NCBI GenBank assembly: GCA_029204225.1
Contig: CM055093.1
Coordinates: 28,655,777-28,719,776, forward strand
Direction of reading: 5' to 3'
DNA: 64,000 nt
Source: Diphasiastrum complanatum
Taxonomy: Eukaryota; Streptophyta; Lycopodiopsida; Lycopodiales; Lycopodiaceae
Shown here one piece after another: positions 1 through 8,975 of this stretch; the stretch's first letter is position 1, and every line of letters starts with the position of its first letter. The notes under the pieces are model-generated. The model saw only the letters and a list, made by a program, of their open reading frames with translations. It was not told the DNA's origin and did no database searches. Both the position numbers and the translations under genes were made by a program.

Positions 1-3
1 TTA

Positions 4-1287
4 ATGGCTTCTACATCAACATCCAAGAGCTACTCCAATGACATATGGTGGATTGATAGTGGGGCTAGTTCCCACATGACATCCCAAAAGGATTTTTTCT
101 CAACTCTTGTACCTTTTGTAGATTGTAAAAAGTCTATTCTAATAGCAAGTGATCAAGAGTGTAGAATAGATGGAGTGGGAACTATTCCCTTGAGTCTTGG
201 ATCCTCTAAAATAGTAGATCTTGATAATGTACTCTATGTTCCTACACTCACTAAAAATTTGTTAAGTGTAGGACAATTGATGGATGATGGCTTAGATGTC
301 CATTTTAAGCAAGGTGTTTGCTCCATAATGATGAATAATACTTGCATTGTAAAGGGATTTAATCAAGGAAGGCTTTTTAAGCTAGATGCTAATGTTTTTC
401 TTGGAAGTGTGAACATGGTGAAGGAGGAGCTCAATCAAGTAGAGCTTTGGCATAAGAGGTTGGGCCACCCCAACTTCAAATCTATGGAGATGCTATGCAC
501 CAAGGATCTTGCTCTAGGCCTTCCAAAGACACTCTCAAAGTGTGAAAAAAGTTGTGAAGCTTGTAGCCTCTCAAAGGCACACAAGCTACCTTTTGATATC
601 TCTTCCACTAGATCTACAAAAGCATTAGATCTTATTCATAGTGATGTGCACTCTTTTTCTCAAGAATCTAATGGAGGTGCATCTATGTATGTATCTTTTA
701 TTGATGATTACTCTAGATACACTTGGATTGAACTTTTGGATTCCAAAAGTAAAGTGTTTGAAGCTTTTGTTAAGTTCAAAACTCTAGTTGAAAATCAACT
801 TGATGCTAAAATTAAAGTATTGAGGAGTGATAATGGTGGATCCAATGGCATTAAGAGAGAACTTACATGTACTTATAGTCCTCATAAAAACGGTATAGCC
901 GAGAGGATGAATAGAACACTTTGTGAGTGTGCTAAGGCTTTGAGGTTAGATGCATATCTACCTAAGTCCTTTTGGGGAGAGGCTATTATTTTTGCAACTT
1001 ATTTGTGTAATAGATTGCCATGTAAGCCCATTGGAGGCATAACATCTTATGAGGCTCTATTTTGTAAGAAGCCGAATCTTAAAGATCTAAGAATTTTTGG
1101 ATCTACTTGCTATGTTTTTCAAGCATTAGATACAAGAAAAAAAGATGATCCTACTTCCATAATGGGGATCTTTGCTGGTTATGCTGAAAATAGCAAAGGA
1201 TATAGAGTCTATAATCCAATCACTAAAAAGATTTTAGTGAGTAGAGATGTTACTTTTGATGAAGGTAACTACTATAAGTTGAATTAG
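4..1287 (+). pseudogene. copia protease end, GAG-pre-integrase and integrase
   Basis: The retropepsin active site DSGASSH lies at about 55-75. The zinc-binding GAG-pre-integrase segment (LWHKRLGHPN, then CEACSLSKAH) is at about 445-580, followed by the integrase core with HSDVH, FIDDYSRY and RSDNGG. The catalytic region is damaged: the second Asp (829-831) and the Glu of IAERMNR (901-903) are separated by 23 residues instead of 35, so about 12 codons were lost in frame. The C-terminal integrase part (FWGEAI to VTFDEG) is normal. The frame ends in TAG, then continues through a second TAG near 1330 into the RT linker. The true start lies left of the window; the ATG at 4 is only the first in frame. 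Confidence 0.9.
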
Positions 1288-1497
1288 AAAGCTTCTAATC
1301 CATCTTATGTCAAGGATCTTGTAAGGTTTTAGGAGGAGCCTACATGTGATCAAGATCTTGAAGATCCATCTCAAGATCCGAGGACTCCAAGGAGATCTAC
1401 AAGAAGGAAGGCTGAGCCCTCAAGGCTCACCTATGTTGACAAAGGTAAACAAAAGGAAGATTTACGTTCACTTACCTCTTACACTTTTCTAACTTCT

Positions 1498-2070
1498 ATG
1501 TTTGATGAGCCAAGTTGCTTTGAAGAAGCTATGGAGTCACAAGAATGGAGGGATGCCATGCAAAAGGAGTATCATGATCTTATGGAGAATCATACATGGA
1601 AGCTTGTGGATCTTCCTCATGGAAGAAAGCCACTTGAGTGCAAATGGATCTATAGGTTGAAGTACAATCAAGATAGGAGCATCAACAAACACAAGGCAAG
1701 GCTAGTGGCAAAGGGGTTCTTGCAAACCAAGGGAGTAGATTTTGATGAAACTTTTGCTCCTGTTGCTAAGCTAGTTTCCATAAGGTTGATTATTTCTCTT
1801 GCAACTACTTTCAATTGGCCTCTATTTCAACTTGATGTGACTAATGCTTTTCTCAATGGATATTTGGAAGAGGATATTTTCATGAGGCAACCTGAGGGCT
1901 TCATCAAAGAAGATCAAGAGGAAAAAGTGTGTTTGTTGCTAAGAAGCCTTTATGGGCTTAAGCAAGCACCTAGAGCTTGGTACTCTAGGTTGAATACTTT
2001 CTTGAAGTCTATTAAGTTTGTTGTAAGTGCTTATGATCCTTCTTTGTACTTAAGATTCAATGGTAGGTAA
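1498..2070 (+). pseudogene. copia reverse transcriptase, N-terminal half
   Basis: Same frame as the integrase upstream, separated by two stop codons and the RRSTRRKAEPSRLTY linker. Visible RT blocks: EWRDAMQKEYHDL, CKWIYRLKYN, KARLVAKGF, the motif with the first catalytic Asp (QLDVTNAFLNG), MRQPEGF and YGLKQAPRAWY. It ends at a stop just after LYLRFNG, where a small frameshift moves the coding sequence into the next frame. Confidence 0.9.
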
Positions 2071-2653
2071 GATCATCATTCTCATTTTGTATGTTGATGA
2101 CATTATCCTTAGTGGAAATGATCATGTTGGTATACAAGAAGTGAAACTAGCATTGTTTAAGGAGTTTAAGATGGTGGATCTTGGTAATCTTCATTTCATA
2201 TTAGGAATAGAAGTCTCAAGAGGCAAGGATTTGAGTTTTATTTTTCAATCCAGTTATGCTTCTTCTATCTTAGAAAAGTTTGAAATGAAAGATTGTAAAG
2301 GAGTAGAAACTCCTATGGAGCAAAATGTAAAAGTTTTCAATAGTGATGATGAAGCATCCTTTGAGGACATCACACTATATAGGAGACTTGTAGGCTCCTT
2401 GATCTATCTTACTATAACTAGGCCTGATCTAAGTTATAGTGTAGGTAAACTAAGCCAATCTATGCAAAATCCATTGGTTTGTCATTGGAAAAATGCAAAA
2501 AGGGTGCTGAGGTACATCTTAGCCACCAAGAAATTTGGCATTTTATATGATGGATCTAATCTTGCCTTAAGGGCACATTTGGTGATTTTGCAGGTGATAA
2601 GGTGGATAGGAGGTCCAGAAGTGCTTTTGTTGCCTTCCTTTGCAATGGCATAG
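2060..2653 (+). pseudogene. copia reverse transcriptase, C-terminal half
   Basis: Begins in a new frame right after the break at 2070 and carries the RT catalytic box LYVDDIILSG (about 2085-2115), then FILGIEVS, CKGVETPMEQN, YRRLVGSLIYLTITRPDLSY and RVLRYI, the usual route from RT thumb to RNase H. A second frameshift near 2580-2600 moves RNase H to another frame. Confidence 0.9.
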
Positions 2654-2952
2654 TGTCTTGGCTTTCCAAAAAGCAAGATACTATTTCTCTATCTTCAACC
2701 GAATCGGAATACAAGGCACTAACATCCACAACAAAGGAGATCCTATGGTTGAAGAGGCTTTTGGTGGAGTTGCAAGTCATGGAGGCTGAGGAGCAGCCAA
2801 TAATATTTTGTGACAACCAATCAAGCCAAGCATTAGCAACCAATCCCACATTCCATGCAAGGAGCAGGCACATCGAGATTGCTCACCATTTTGTGAGGGA
2901 AAAGGTTCAAGCAAAGGAGATCAAGCTACATCATGTGTCTTCTTCAGATTGA
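2602..2952 (+). pseudogene. copia RNase H, truncated
   Basis: RNase H blocks are clear: WLSKKQDTISLSSTESEYKAL with the catalytic Glu, IIFCDNQSS with a catalytic Asp, ARSRHIEIAHHFVREKV and the start of the C-terminal tail. A TGA at 2950-2952 replaces the residue usually found before VADI; beyond it the tail (LLTKAL) reads on in frame for about ten codons before homology stops near 2987. Confidence 0.88.
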
Positions 2953-2987
2953 CTTGCTAATCTACTCACTAAAGCCTTGTCAAAGGA

Positions 2988-3565
2988 TTCATTGCTATAT
3001 CCATGAGGGTGAATGCAAATCTTCCTAATTTATTTTGGGGTGAAGCTTTGATGTGTGCTAACTTTGTTCAAAACAGTTACTCAAATATAGACATGGATGG
3101 TAAACATTCATTTGAGGTTCTTTTTGGTAAGAAGCCAAGGGTTGGAGAATTTGAAGATCTTTGGTAGTACTTGCTATGTCAACTCATCTTTTGGATTCTT
3201 GAAGGAAATATAAGTGGCTATAGTGAAGTAAGGAAAGCTTATATGGTTTACATTCCTAATTCAAAGAAAGTTCACATTTCTAAGGACGTTGTCTTTGAAG
3301 AGGAGAATGTGGATAAGCTTGATGTTGATCAATCTAACATTTTTTATGGTGATGAAGATGTTTCTTTGGATGGTGATGGTGCAGATGTCTCTCCAAGTCA
3401 AGTTCTGAGAAAATCCTCAAGGAAAAGGAAAAGTCATCTAGGCTTACATATGATGAGAAGGGTAAGCAAGCTGAAGGTACAAACTTTGCGTTACTCATAT
3501 CTTTTTGTTCATCTTCTTATGTAGATGATGCTATGCAAGTGGATGGTGTTTTTCATGGATTGCAA
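2988..3565 (+). pseudogene. second copia fragment: integrase C-terminus and pol linker
   Basis: Abrupt switch from the RNase H tail of copy J to an integrase C-terminal segment of a different copia copy (NLFWGEALMCANF, FEVLFGKKP, then YIPNSKKVHISKDVVFEE), so the order is reversed compared with an intact element. A stop near 3165 and a frameshift near 3440 break it; after the shift the linker RLTYDEKGKQ can be read. The sequence is interrupted at 3565 by element A and resumes at 9515. Confidence 0.8.
3561..3565. repeat. target site duplication of element A, left
   Basis: TGCAA sits directly before the LTR start at 3566 and recurs at 9510-9514 directly after the 3' LTR. A perfect 5-bp match is expected for LTR-retrotransposon integration and fixes both ends of the element. 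Confidence 0.9.
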
Positions 3566-4098
3566 TGTCATGTACTACTAGTACATTAGTGCTTATCAAT
3601 GCATCAGAATATCCATTGTAAGCTTTGTAGGCCCAAAATGAGCTATTAGCCTTAAGAACAAGGTGGTTCCCTTTTTAGGCCCTCCAAAGTAATTAATAAG
3701 GATAATAGACACACAAGGGCCCAACATAGCCTAAATAATACTTAACAAGGGCTAACTGTCCCTCAAGATAGTTATGTTTAGTTAAGTAAGAGCATTGTCT
3801 ATAACTAGGCAAGAGACATCATTTTGTGAATCTTTTGGCTCATTTGCAAGTGAGAGCTTCTTGCTTCCTCCTTGTGAATATGAGCTATGGGGATTCCCTT
3901 TGCTAGGTCTCATGTGCCTTATCTACATGAATCCATGCTCATTTACATTGCTTTGTACTCTTCATTTCATTTCTATTGTGATTCTATGGAGATCCTTGTG
4001 TTTCTAGCTTTCTATGGATATGCTATCTTGAATGCTTTGTACTTTTCTTGCTCTTAGCTTTACTTCCATTGTAATTGCTATTTGCTTAGGATTTGGCA
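3566..4098 (+). repeat. element A 5' LTR, first copy
   Basis: Starts TGTCATGTACTACTAG, matching the 3' LTR start at 8976 with one difference, and runs through the whole LTR but loses the last residues: it stops at GGATTTGGCA instead of continuing to ACATGACA. It is followed directly by a second LTR copy. Confidence 0.85.
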
Positions 4099-4613
4099 AG
4101 TGCTTATCAATGCATCAAAATATCCATTATAAGCTTTGTAGGCCCAAAAGGAGCTATTAGCCTTAAGAACAAGGCGGTTCCCTCTTTAGGCCCTCCAAAG
4201 TAATTAATAAGGATAATAGGCCAACAAGGGCCCAATGTAGTTTAAATAATACTTAACAAGGGCTAACTATCTCTCAAGATAGTTAAGTTAAGTTAAGTAA
4301 GAGCATTGTCTATAACTAGACAAGAGACATCATTTTGTGAATCTTTTGGCTCATTTGCAAGTGAGAGCTTCTTGCTTCCTCCTTGTGAATATGAGCTATG
4401 GGGATTTCCTTTGCTAGGTCTCATGTGCCTTATGTACATGAATCCATGCTCATTTACATTGCTTTGTACTTCATTTCATTTCTATTGTGATTCTATGGAG
4501 ATCCTTGTGTTTCTAGCTTTCTATGGATATGCTATCTTGAATGCTTTGTACTTTTCTTGCTCTTAGCTTTACTTCCATTGTAATTGCTATTTGCTTAGAT
4601 TTGGCACATGACA
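4099..4613 (+). repeat. element A 5' LTR, second (head-to-tail) copy
   Basis: Repeats the LTR at an offset of 511 bp (GTGCTTATCAATGCATC at 3589 and 4100). It lacks about the first 22 bp of the LTR but has the proper 3' end (GGCACATGACA) followed by the primer site. Short frames that recur in both copies are LTR sequence, not genes. Confidence 0.85.
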
Positions 4614-4618
4614 TTTCT

Positions 4619-4630
4619 TGGTATCAGAGC
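4619..4630 (+). promoter_or_regulatory. primer binding site (tRNA-iMet) of element A
   Basis: TGGTATCAGAGC, complementary to the 3' end of plant initiator tRNA-Met, 5 bp after the LTR end. Confidence 0.9.
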
Positions 4631-5480
4631 ATAGATCCATGATTCATGTGGATTATATGAGAATTCCATTAGATTTGATGAGTTTATTGTTTTTGTTTCT
4701 TTTTGCTAGTTTTTAACTTTGAAATTTTCAGTTCTGTTCAAACGAATTTTTGCCATTCAATTTCGTATTTTATTTCTAATTTGATTCAATAGCTTTGTAG
4801 AGATTTGTTTTAGCTTTAATTTGCACCAATTTTCAAGGCATTTGGATAAGAGATGCAAAAGTTATTGCACTTTGTCCAAAAGCTATCAAAATAGGTGACT
4901 AGACTTTTGCCTTCACTTGATTTGAATTTTTCAGATTTGATCTGAGTTTTTATTTCTAGTTTTTTTCCATAGTATTTTAGAGCATTGTCTTAGCTTTGAT
5001 CTGATCCATGTGGAAGGTCATTTGGATTGGTATCCAAAAAGTTATGACAATCTTGATTTGTAGCTCTAGTTTTGTTAGTTTTCTTTCTTCAAAATTATAA
5101 GTCTTGTTTTGTTGCTAATTTGACCTATCAAATTGATCTGATACTATAGCCTAATAGAGCTTGTTGTTAGATTTTCAGAGGTACTGAGTTTGTCTGATTT
5201 GGATCAATATTGAGAAAGTTATGATCAAATTTGTGGAGATGGGTCATTGCCATAATTTTGAAAAAAATTTGTGGATTTTTTCCAAGTGAGAGAGAAGCAC
5301 TTCAAATTTTCAGATTTGAAGTTTAGTTTTCTTTGTAGATATTTTTCACATTTTTCATTTTGAAGATTTTTTAAAAAAAAAAACCAGACCTAACCCTAAC
5401 TACCTACAGCCCTAACCCTAACCCCTAGCCTAGCCTAAGCCTAAACCTACTCAACTTTTCACGCTACCCCCGCTCTCTCT
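4631..5480 (+). other. leader of element A, no gene seen
   Basis: AT-rich, with repeated phrases of the type TTTTCAGATTTGA and ATTTGATC; no frame with recognisable protein. At about 5388-5445 there is a short run of degenerate CCCTAA-like units on the plus strand. The stretch is most likely untranslated leader. Confidence 0.6.
5388..5445 (+). repeat. short telomere-like CCCTAA-type tract
   Basis: Several CCCTAA or near-CCCTAA units (CCCTAACCCTAACCCCTAG and neighbours) lie within the leader of element A, next to the captured gene segment. It is too short and irregular to call a telomere remnant. Confidence 0.45.
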
Positions 5481-5551
5481 CTACATCCCTCCCTTCTCCA
5501 CGAACATAATTCCTTCTTCACGCATTTCTTTATCATCCTCAGTACACGCCA

Positions 5552-5649
5552 GGCATGGTTGCAGAGAACACGCCAGCCTGAATAACTGGAGGGAGTAGTT
5601 GAAATATGTCGTAGATCTGGTCTTCGAACCCGCGAGAAAGCATCTCATC
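5552..5649 (-). pseudogene. captured eIF4A fragment, DEAD-box side
   Basis: Read on the minus strand the peptide [20 protein letters not shown] followed by VFSATMP matches the eIF4A block that begins with the last residues around the DEAD box and ends at the SAT motif (motif III). It follows the captured 6PGDH piece in a shifted frame and ends within a few codons of SATMP at about 5552. eIF4A is the ATP-dependent RNA helicase of translation initiation; this scrap cannot work. Beyond it, to 5481, the frame continues in sequence I do not recognise. Confidence 0.85.
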
Positions 5650-6164
5650 AGCTGTTTCTTATTTACACTCTCATTTTTTAGAATGTCTCCTACTCCTGCC
5701 TCACGGAAGATGCTGGCAGCTGCAAGTCGCTCTTCCTTCAATCCGCTCAAAAATCGCGAATCCAATGATGCTGCGATTGTGGGAGCTGCAACAGAGAGCT
5801 CAGCAGCTTGTTGAACAGTCCATTTTCCAGTGCCCTTCATCCCCGTTTTATCCAAGATCTTGTCCACCAGATACCCTTCGCCTTTGTCATCCTTGACGCT
5901 GAATATGTCGGCAGTGATTTCAATCAGAAAGCTCTCCAACTCGCTCCTGTTCCACTCCAAAAACGCCTCGTGGAGCTCCTCGTTGGTCAGCCCACCCACA
6001 GATATCAGCACATCATACGCCTCAGAGATCAATTGCATGTCCCCATACTCGATTCCGTTGTGAACCATCCTCACAAAGTTGCCTGCTCCACCATTGCCCA
6101 CATAAGTGACACAAGGCCTATCATCTACCTGCGCTGCAACTTTCTGCACCACATCCCCTATGTA
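5650..6164 (-). pseudogene. captured 6-phosphogluconate dehydrogenase fragment
   Basis: About 171 codons, open without introns, starting [13 protein letters not shown] and including GNFVRMVHNGIEYGDMQL, FLIEITADIF, DDKGEGYLVDKILDKTGMKG, TGKWTVQQAAELSVAAPT and SRFLSGLKEER, ending at NKKQL. This is the substrate/cofactor-binding middle of 6PGDH, roughly a third of the full enzyme; both ends are missing. The catalytic Lys of the FVKMVHNGIEYGD motif is Arg here, while His, Asn and Glu of that motif are kept. Lack of introns fits either an mRNA-derived capture or an intronless donor. It is antisense to element A and lies between two eIF4A pieces. Confidence 0.92.
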
Positions 6165-6256
6165 CCTGTAAGCAAGTCATAATCTAATTGTTGCAGAATC
6201 CCTGAACAGAAGGTAGCGGTCTTGCCAGTACCAAACTGAGCTTGTTGAATGACATT
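6165..6256 (-). pseudogene. captured eIF4A fragment, Walker A side
   Basis: On the minus strand [20 protein letters not shown] plus QQLDY is the Walker A block of eIF4A, with Ser to Phe in AQSGTGKT. It lies directly upstream (in minus sense) of the 6PGDH piece; the join reads CTTGCTTACAG/GTACATAGG, so the last bases look like a splice acceptor. A 20-bp piece (CTTGTTGAATGACATTTCTG) is tandemly repeated at 6241-6280 beside it. Confidence 0.85.
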
Positions 6257-6361
6257 TCTGCTTGTTGAATGACATTTCTTGCTCACTCTCACCATCGTGA
6301 TCTGATTCCTCCAAGAATTCCTTCACTTCGCTTACATTCCCTCTCTCTCCTTTGGTCACAT

Positions 6362-6575
6362 TTGCTCTCTCAGCGCGTCGGTTACGTGCACTCTCTCTCT
6401 AAGCATCGGTTACTTGCTCTCTCACTCTAAGCGTCGGTTACTTGCTCTCTTAGCGCGTCGGTTACCTGCACTCTCTCTCTAAGCGTCCGTTACTTGCTCT
6501 CTCTCTCTCTAACCGTCGGCTACTCTCGCTCTCTCTAAGTGTCGGCTACCTCCTCTCTCTCTCTCTCTCTCTAAA
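6362..6575 (+). repeat. CT-rich minisatellite in element A
   Basis: Five to six degenerate units of about 32-36 bp, each combining GCGTCGGTTAC with CTCTCTCTCTAA, ending in a pure CT run near 6550-6572. It lies immediately beside the captured genes and before the gag leader. Confidence 0.8.
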
Positions 6576-7266
6576 TTCTGTCGGTTGAGATTTTTCTTCT
6601 TTTCTCTCTCTAGCCTATCCCTTCCGTTGTCACAATTTTGTTTTTGACGAGCACCCAAATGCACCAAAAGAGCAGTAGATCAAAAAATTTGCCGATAATT
6701 TTTGGATTTCTGACTGTTCTTTCTATTCTTCTTTCAACACAAGAATGTTTTGTGGATTCCAAAAATTTATTGAATTCAATTTTGATTTTTCTTTAACCCC
6801 TTTTTTATAAGAAGTTAAATTCAATCTTGTTTTTTATTCTATAACTCCACATAACTTTTTAGTGTGAGCTCAGATCCCAGTGTTCTAAAAACAAAAAGTG
6901 ATCAGAAAGATGAGCCTGACACTGCTAAGTTATTAAAATTGTGTCATTATTACTTTTCAATTATTTTTTTTCTTTTCTTGAGTCAGTTTTTTCGTGTTTT
7001 CATTAAAAAATTTCAAATCTTCATATCATCTCCGTTTTAAATCGGATTCAAATGCTGTAAAAAGCAAAATTGTTCGTGGTGACAGATTGAACACAACTGC
7101 TACTTCATTTTGATTTGTTACACTTTCCATTCACAGCCACTTTATTCTTCGAGGACTTAGAATCTTTAAGTGAGTGGAGAAGAGCAATTTTACCAGCTTG
7201 TAAAATACCATTCTGAATAAATCTCAGACAGTGAATTCATAGTCCACAAGTCTTCACTAGTCATTA
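6576..7266 (+). other. untranslated stretch of element A before gag
   Basis: AT-rich with poly-T runs; no recognisable coding sequence or splice-site-bounded gene. Probably gag leader. Confidence 0.55.
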
Positions 7267-7656
7267 ATGATGGACCGTTATCGTCAAAACATTCAATTTC
7301 CATCTATTGATGAAATACAATCTGAAATCGTATATTACAACCTTGTATTTGACGGACAACCAAGTTCAATCAGCATTGATGATTGGTTGACTAAACTAGA
7401 AGCCTATTTTCGTCATCGCCATTATTCTGAAGAAGATAAAATCTATTTCGCTTCATTTTGCTTTCAAGGACAAGTTCGAGCATGGTGGGATACTCAAGCA
7501 CATTCGGACACAAAGAAATTGCTTGCATCGATAGTATTACCAGATTTTATGAGAAATCATTCGAATCTCTCAAACAAACTGGTTCTGTACAACAATTTAA
7601 TCAGCAATTCTTTGCATGGGTTTAGAAGACAAATTTTGAGTATAGAAAATGTTTGA
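7267..7656 (+). pseudogene. Element A gag domain, copy 1 (frameshifted)
   Basis: Starts ATGATGGAC. Residues 30-85 (FDGQPSSISIDDWLTKLEAY, DKIYFASFCFQGQVRAWWDTQ) match the Ty3-type retrotransposon gag fold: a FDG opening, W-L helix and a G-X-A-X-WW block. A frameshift near 7535 moves the rest (FYEKSFESLKQTGSVQQFNQ) into the frame used by the downstream gag copy, with one stop near 7625. Gag normally forms the particle in which element RNA is packaged. The break means this copy is probably not made as a full domain. Confidence 0.78.
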
Positions 7657-8879
7657 ACTACTATGTGGGTTTCCTTCAAACGCCTATAAAGAATGTGTTT
7701 CAACCAACTCTTTCCAAATCCATTGATGCCGCTAGTTTTATGGAGTTGCGCAATATGATGGATTGTGCACTTGTTCTGGAGCACTTATCTACAAACCATA
7801 TCAATGAATGGTGGAAAGTCACCGCTCAATGGAAACCTTATTATTACAAACAACGACTGTCTGAATACGTTAGTCCTACCTTTGATGGAAGCATTCACTC
7901 TATTAATGTAGACAGTTGGCTAGAAGATTTGGATTATAACTTCTACTATAGTGGAGATATTGATGACAGTAGTATGGTTTTCTTTGCCTCATTGGGTTTC
8001 CAAAGACGTGTTCAGTCATGGTGGAACATCATTCACGACTTCCTTCCTGAGAACTGGTTAACTTTCAAAAGAATTTGTAGACAGTTCTTCATTCGATCTG
8101 ACTTCATCCAATGGTGTTCTTTGGACCAGACAACTACAGTTGCTGAGTACAATAGAGAATTACAACAACTGGTCCCAGTATTCGATTATGGAGAAGTACA
8201 TCTTGTACAATGCTATATATATGGCTTACAACCTCAATATCGGAGCATTGTAGAAAACTATCTACAAACTACTTCTCTCCAGCTTGGGTTTCGATTAAGG
8301 GAAAGTATGGAATATGTTTTAAAGTACGAGCAACAAGAACAAAATCTTAAGTTGGAAATGAAGATGCGGATTCAGAAAGTGAGTGAGGCATCAGTGGATC
8401 GACAACTACATGTGAATGAAAGAGAAGAACCTTCTGAAGATGAAGATGATCCCATCAATGAGTCTGATGAGCAAAGTGATAACGATAAAGCGAATGAGCA
8501 AAGCGAGGACAATGAGTCAGATGATCAAATCGACAACGAAAGTCAAGTCTCAGATCCAGATATAGTTGTAGGCAACAAAAGTCCAATTCAAGATTTTGAT
8601 CAAGTTACAACAACAGATGGTGAAAATCAAGATTCGGATCGGGATGTGAAGATAATTGAACATCCTTTCGAGTTTCACTTCAACTATCAAAGTCCGAAAC
8701 TTGACCTACATCAATGCCTTAATCTGGTCAATGAACAAGCAATTGTGGATCATCAAATTGGGAATATTGCTATGCTCAAAGAAAGTCAATCAAGGCATTC
8801 AACAAACTTTCTAATTGAGGACTATATGACACTGATATGCCATGATTTGAAATTGAGTGGTTATTATAAGGATGGATGA
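7653..8879 (+). CDS. Element A gag domain, copy 2, with acidic tail
   Basis: 408 codons, open throughout. The first 60 residues complete the broken first gag (YVGFLQTPIKNVF to LEHLS). A second full gag domain follows: SPTFDGSIHSINVDSWLEDL, MVFFASLGFQRRVQSWWNII, FKRICRQFF, YNRELQQLVP and a YGLQPQYRSIV block. After residue about 240 comes a very acidic, low-complexity stretch (EDEDD, NESDEQSDNDK repeats). There is no CCHC zinc knuckle and no protease motif. The frame ends 87 bp before the polypurine tract, so gag fills the 3' half of the element. The in-frame ATG at 7653 is arbitrary. Confidence 0.8.
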   Translation: MNYYVGFLQTPIKNVFQPTLSKSIDAASFMELRNMMDCALVLEHLSTNHINEWWKVTAQWKPYYYKQRLSEYVSPTFDGSIHSINVDSWLEDLDYNFYYSGDIDDSSMVFFASLGFQRRVQSWWNIIHDFLPENWLTFKRICRQFFIRSDFIQWCSLDQTTTVAEYNRELQQLVPVFDYGEVHLVQCYIYGLQPQYRSIVENYLQTTSLQLGFRLRESMEYVLKYEQQEQNLKLEMKMRIQKVSEASVDRQLHVNEREEPSEDEDDPINESDEQSDNDKANEQSEDNESDDQIDNESQVSDPDIVVGNKSPIQDFDQVTTTDGENQDSDRDVKIIEHPFEFHFNYQSPKLDLHQCLNLVNEQAIVDHQIGNIAMLKESQSRHSTNFLIEDYMTLICHDLKLSGYYKDG

Positions 8880-8963
8880 CACATCCTCATCAATCCTGAC
8901 TACTTAACCAAGGCGATCCAGTTGATCAGACAAGCGTCTTCATTTTTGAGGACAAAAATATTT

Positions 8964-8975
8964 AAGTAGGGGGAG
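8964..8975 (+). promoter_or_regulatory. polypurine tract of element A
   Basis: AAGTAGGGGGAG directly before the 3' LTR start TGACATGT, as expected for plus-strand DNA priming. Confidence 0.85.

Larger units (their letters stand above)
1..2987 (+). mobile_element. Ty1/copia pol remnant (copy J), cut by the left window edge
   Basis: Protease, GAG-pre-integrase, integrase core, reverse transcriptase and RNase H follow one another in the order protease-integrase-RT-RNase H, which is diagnostic of Ty1/copia rather than Ty3. No LTR is visible on either side: the left end is outside the window, and the right end stops inside the RNase H tail near 2987, where a different copia fragment begins. The frame is broken by two stops after the integrase and by two frameshifts in RT/RNase H, so this copy is dead. 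Confidence 0.93.

Noticed and set aside
3795-4566. Two near-identical short proteins at 3795-4007 and 4306-4566 as a gene pair
   Set aside because: They are the same stretch of the duplicated LTR of element A and recur in shortened form in its 3' LTR.
5388-5445. CCCTAA-like run as an interstitial telomere
   Set aside because: Only a few imperfect units inside the leader of element A; more likely composition than a telomere relic.
5481-6152. 6PGDH as a working gene
   Set aside because: Only the middle third is present, the catalytic Lys is Arg, it runs out of frame into eIF4A sequence, and it lies wholly inside element A.
5599-6182. Plus-strand frames over the captured gene segment
   Set aside because: Antisense shadows of the 6PGDH and eIF4A pieces, whose identity is clear on the minus strand.
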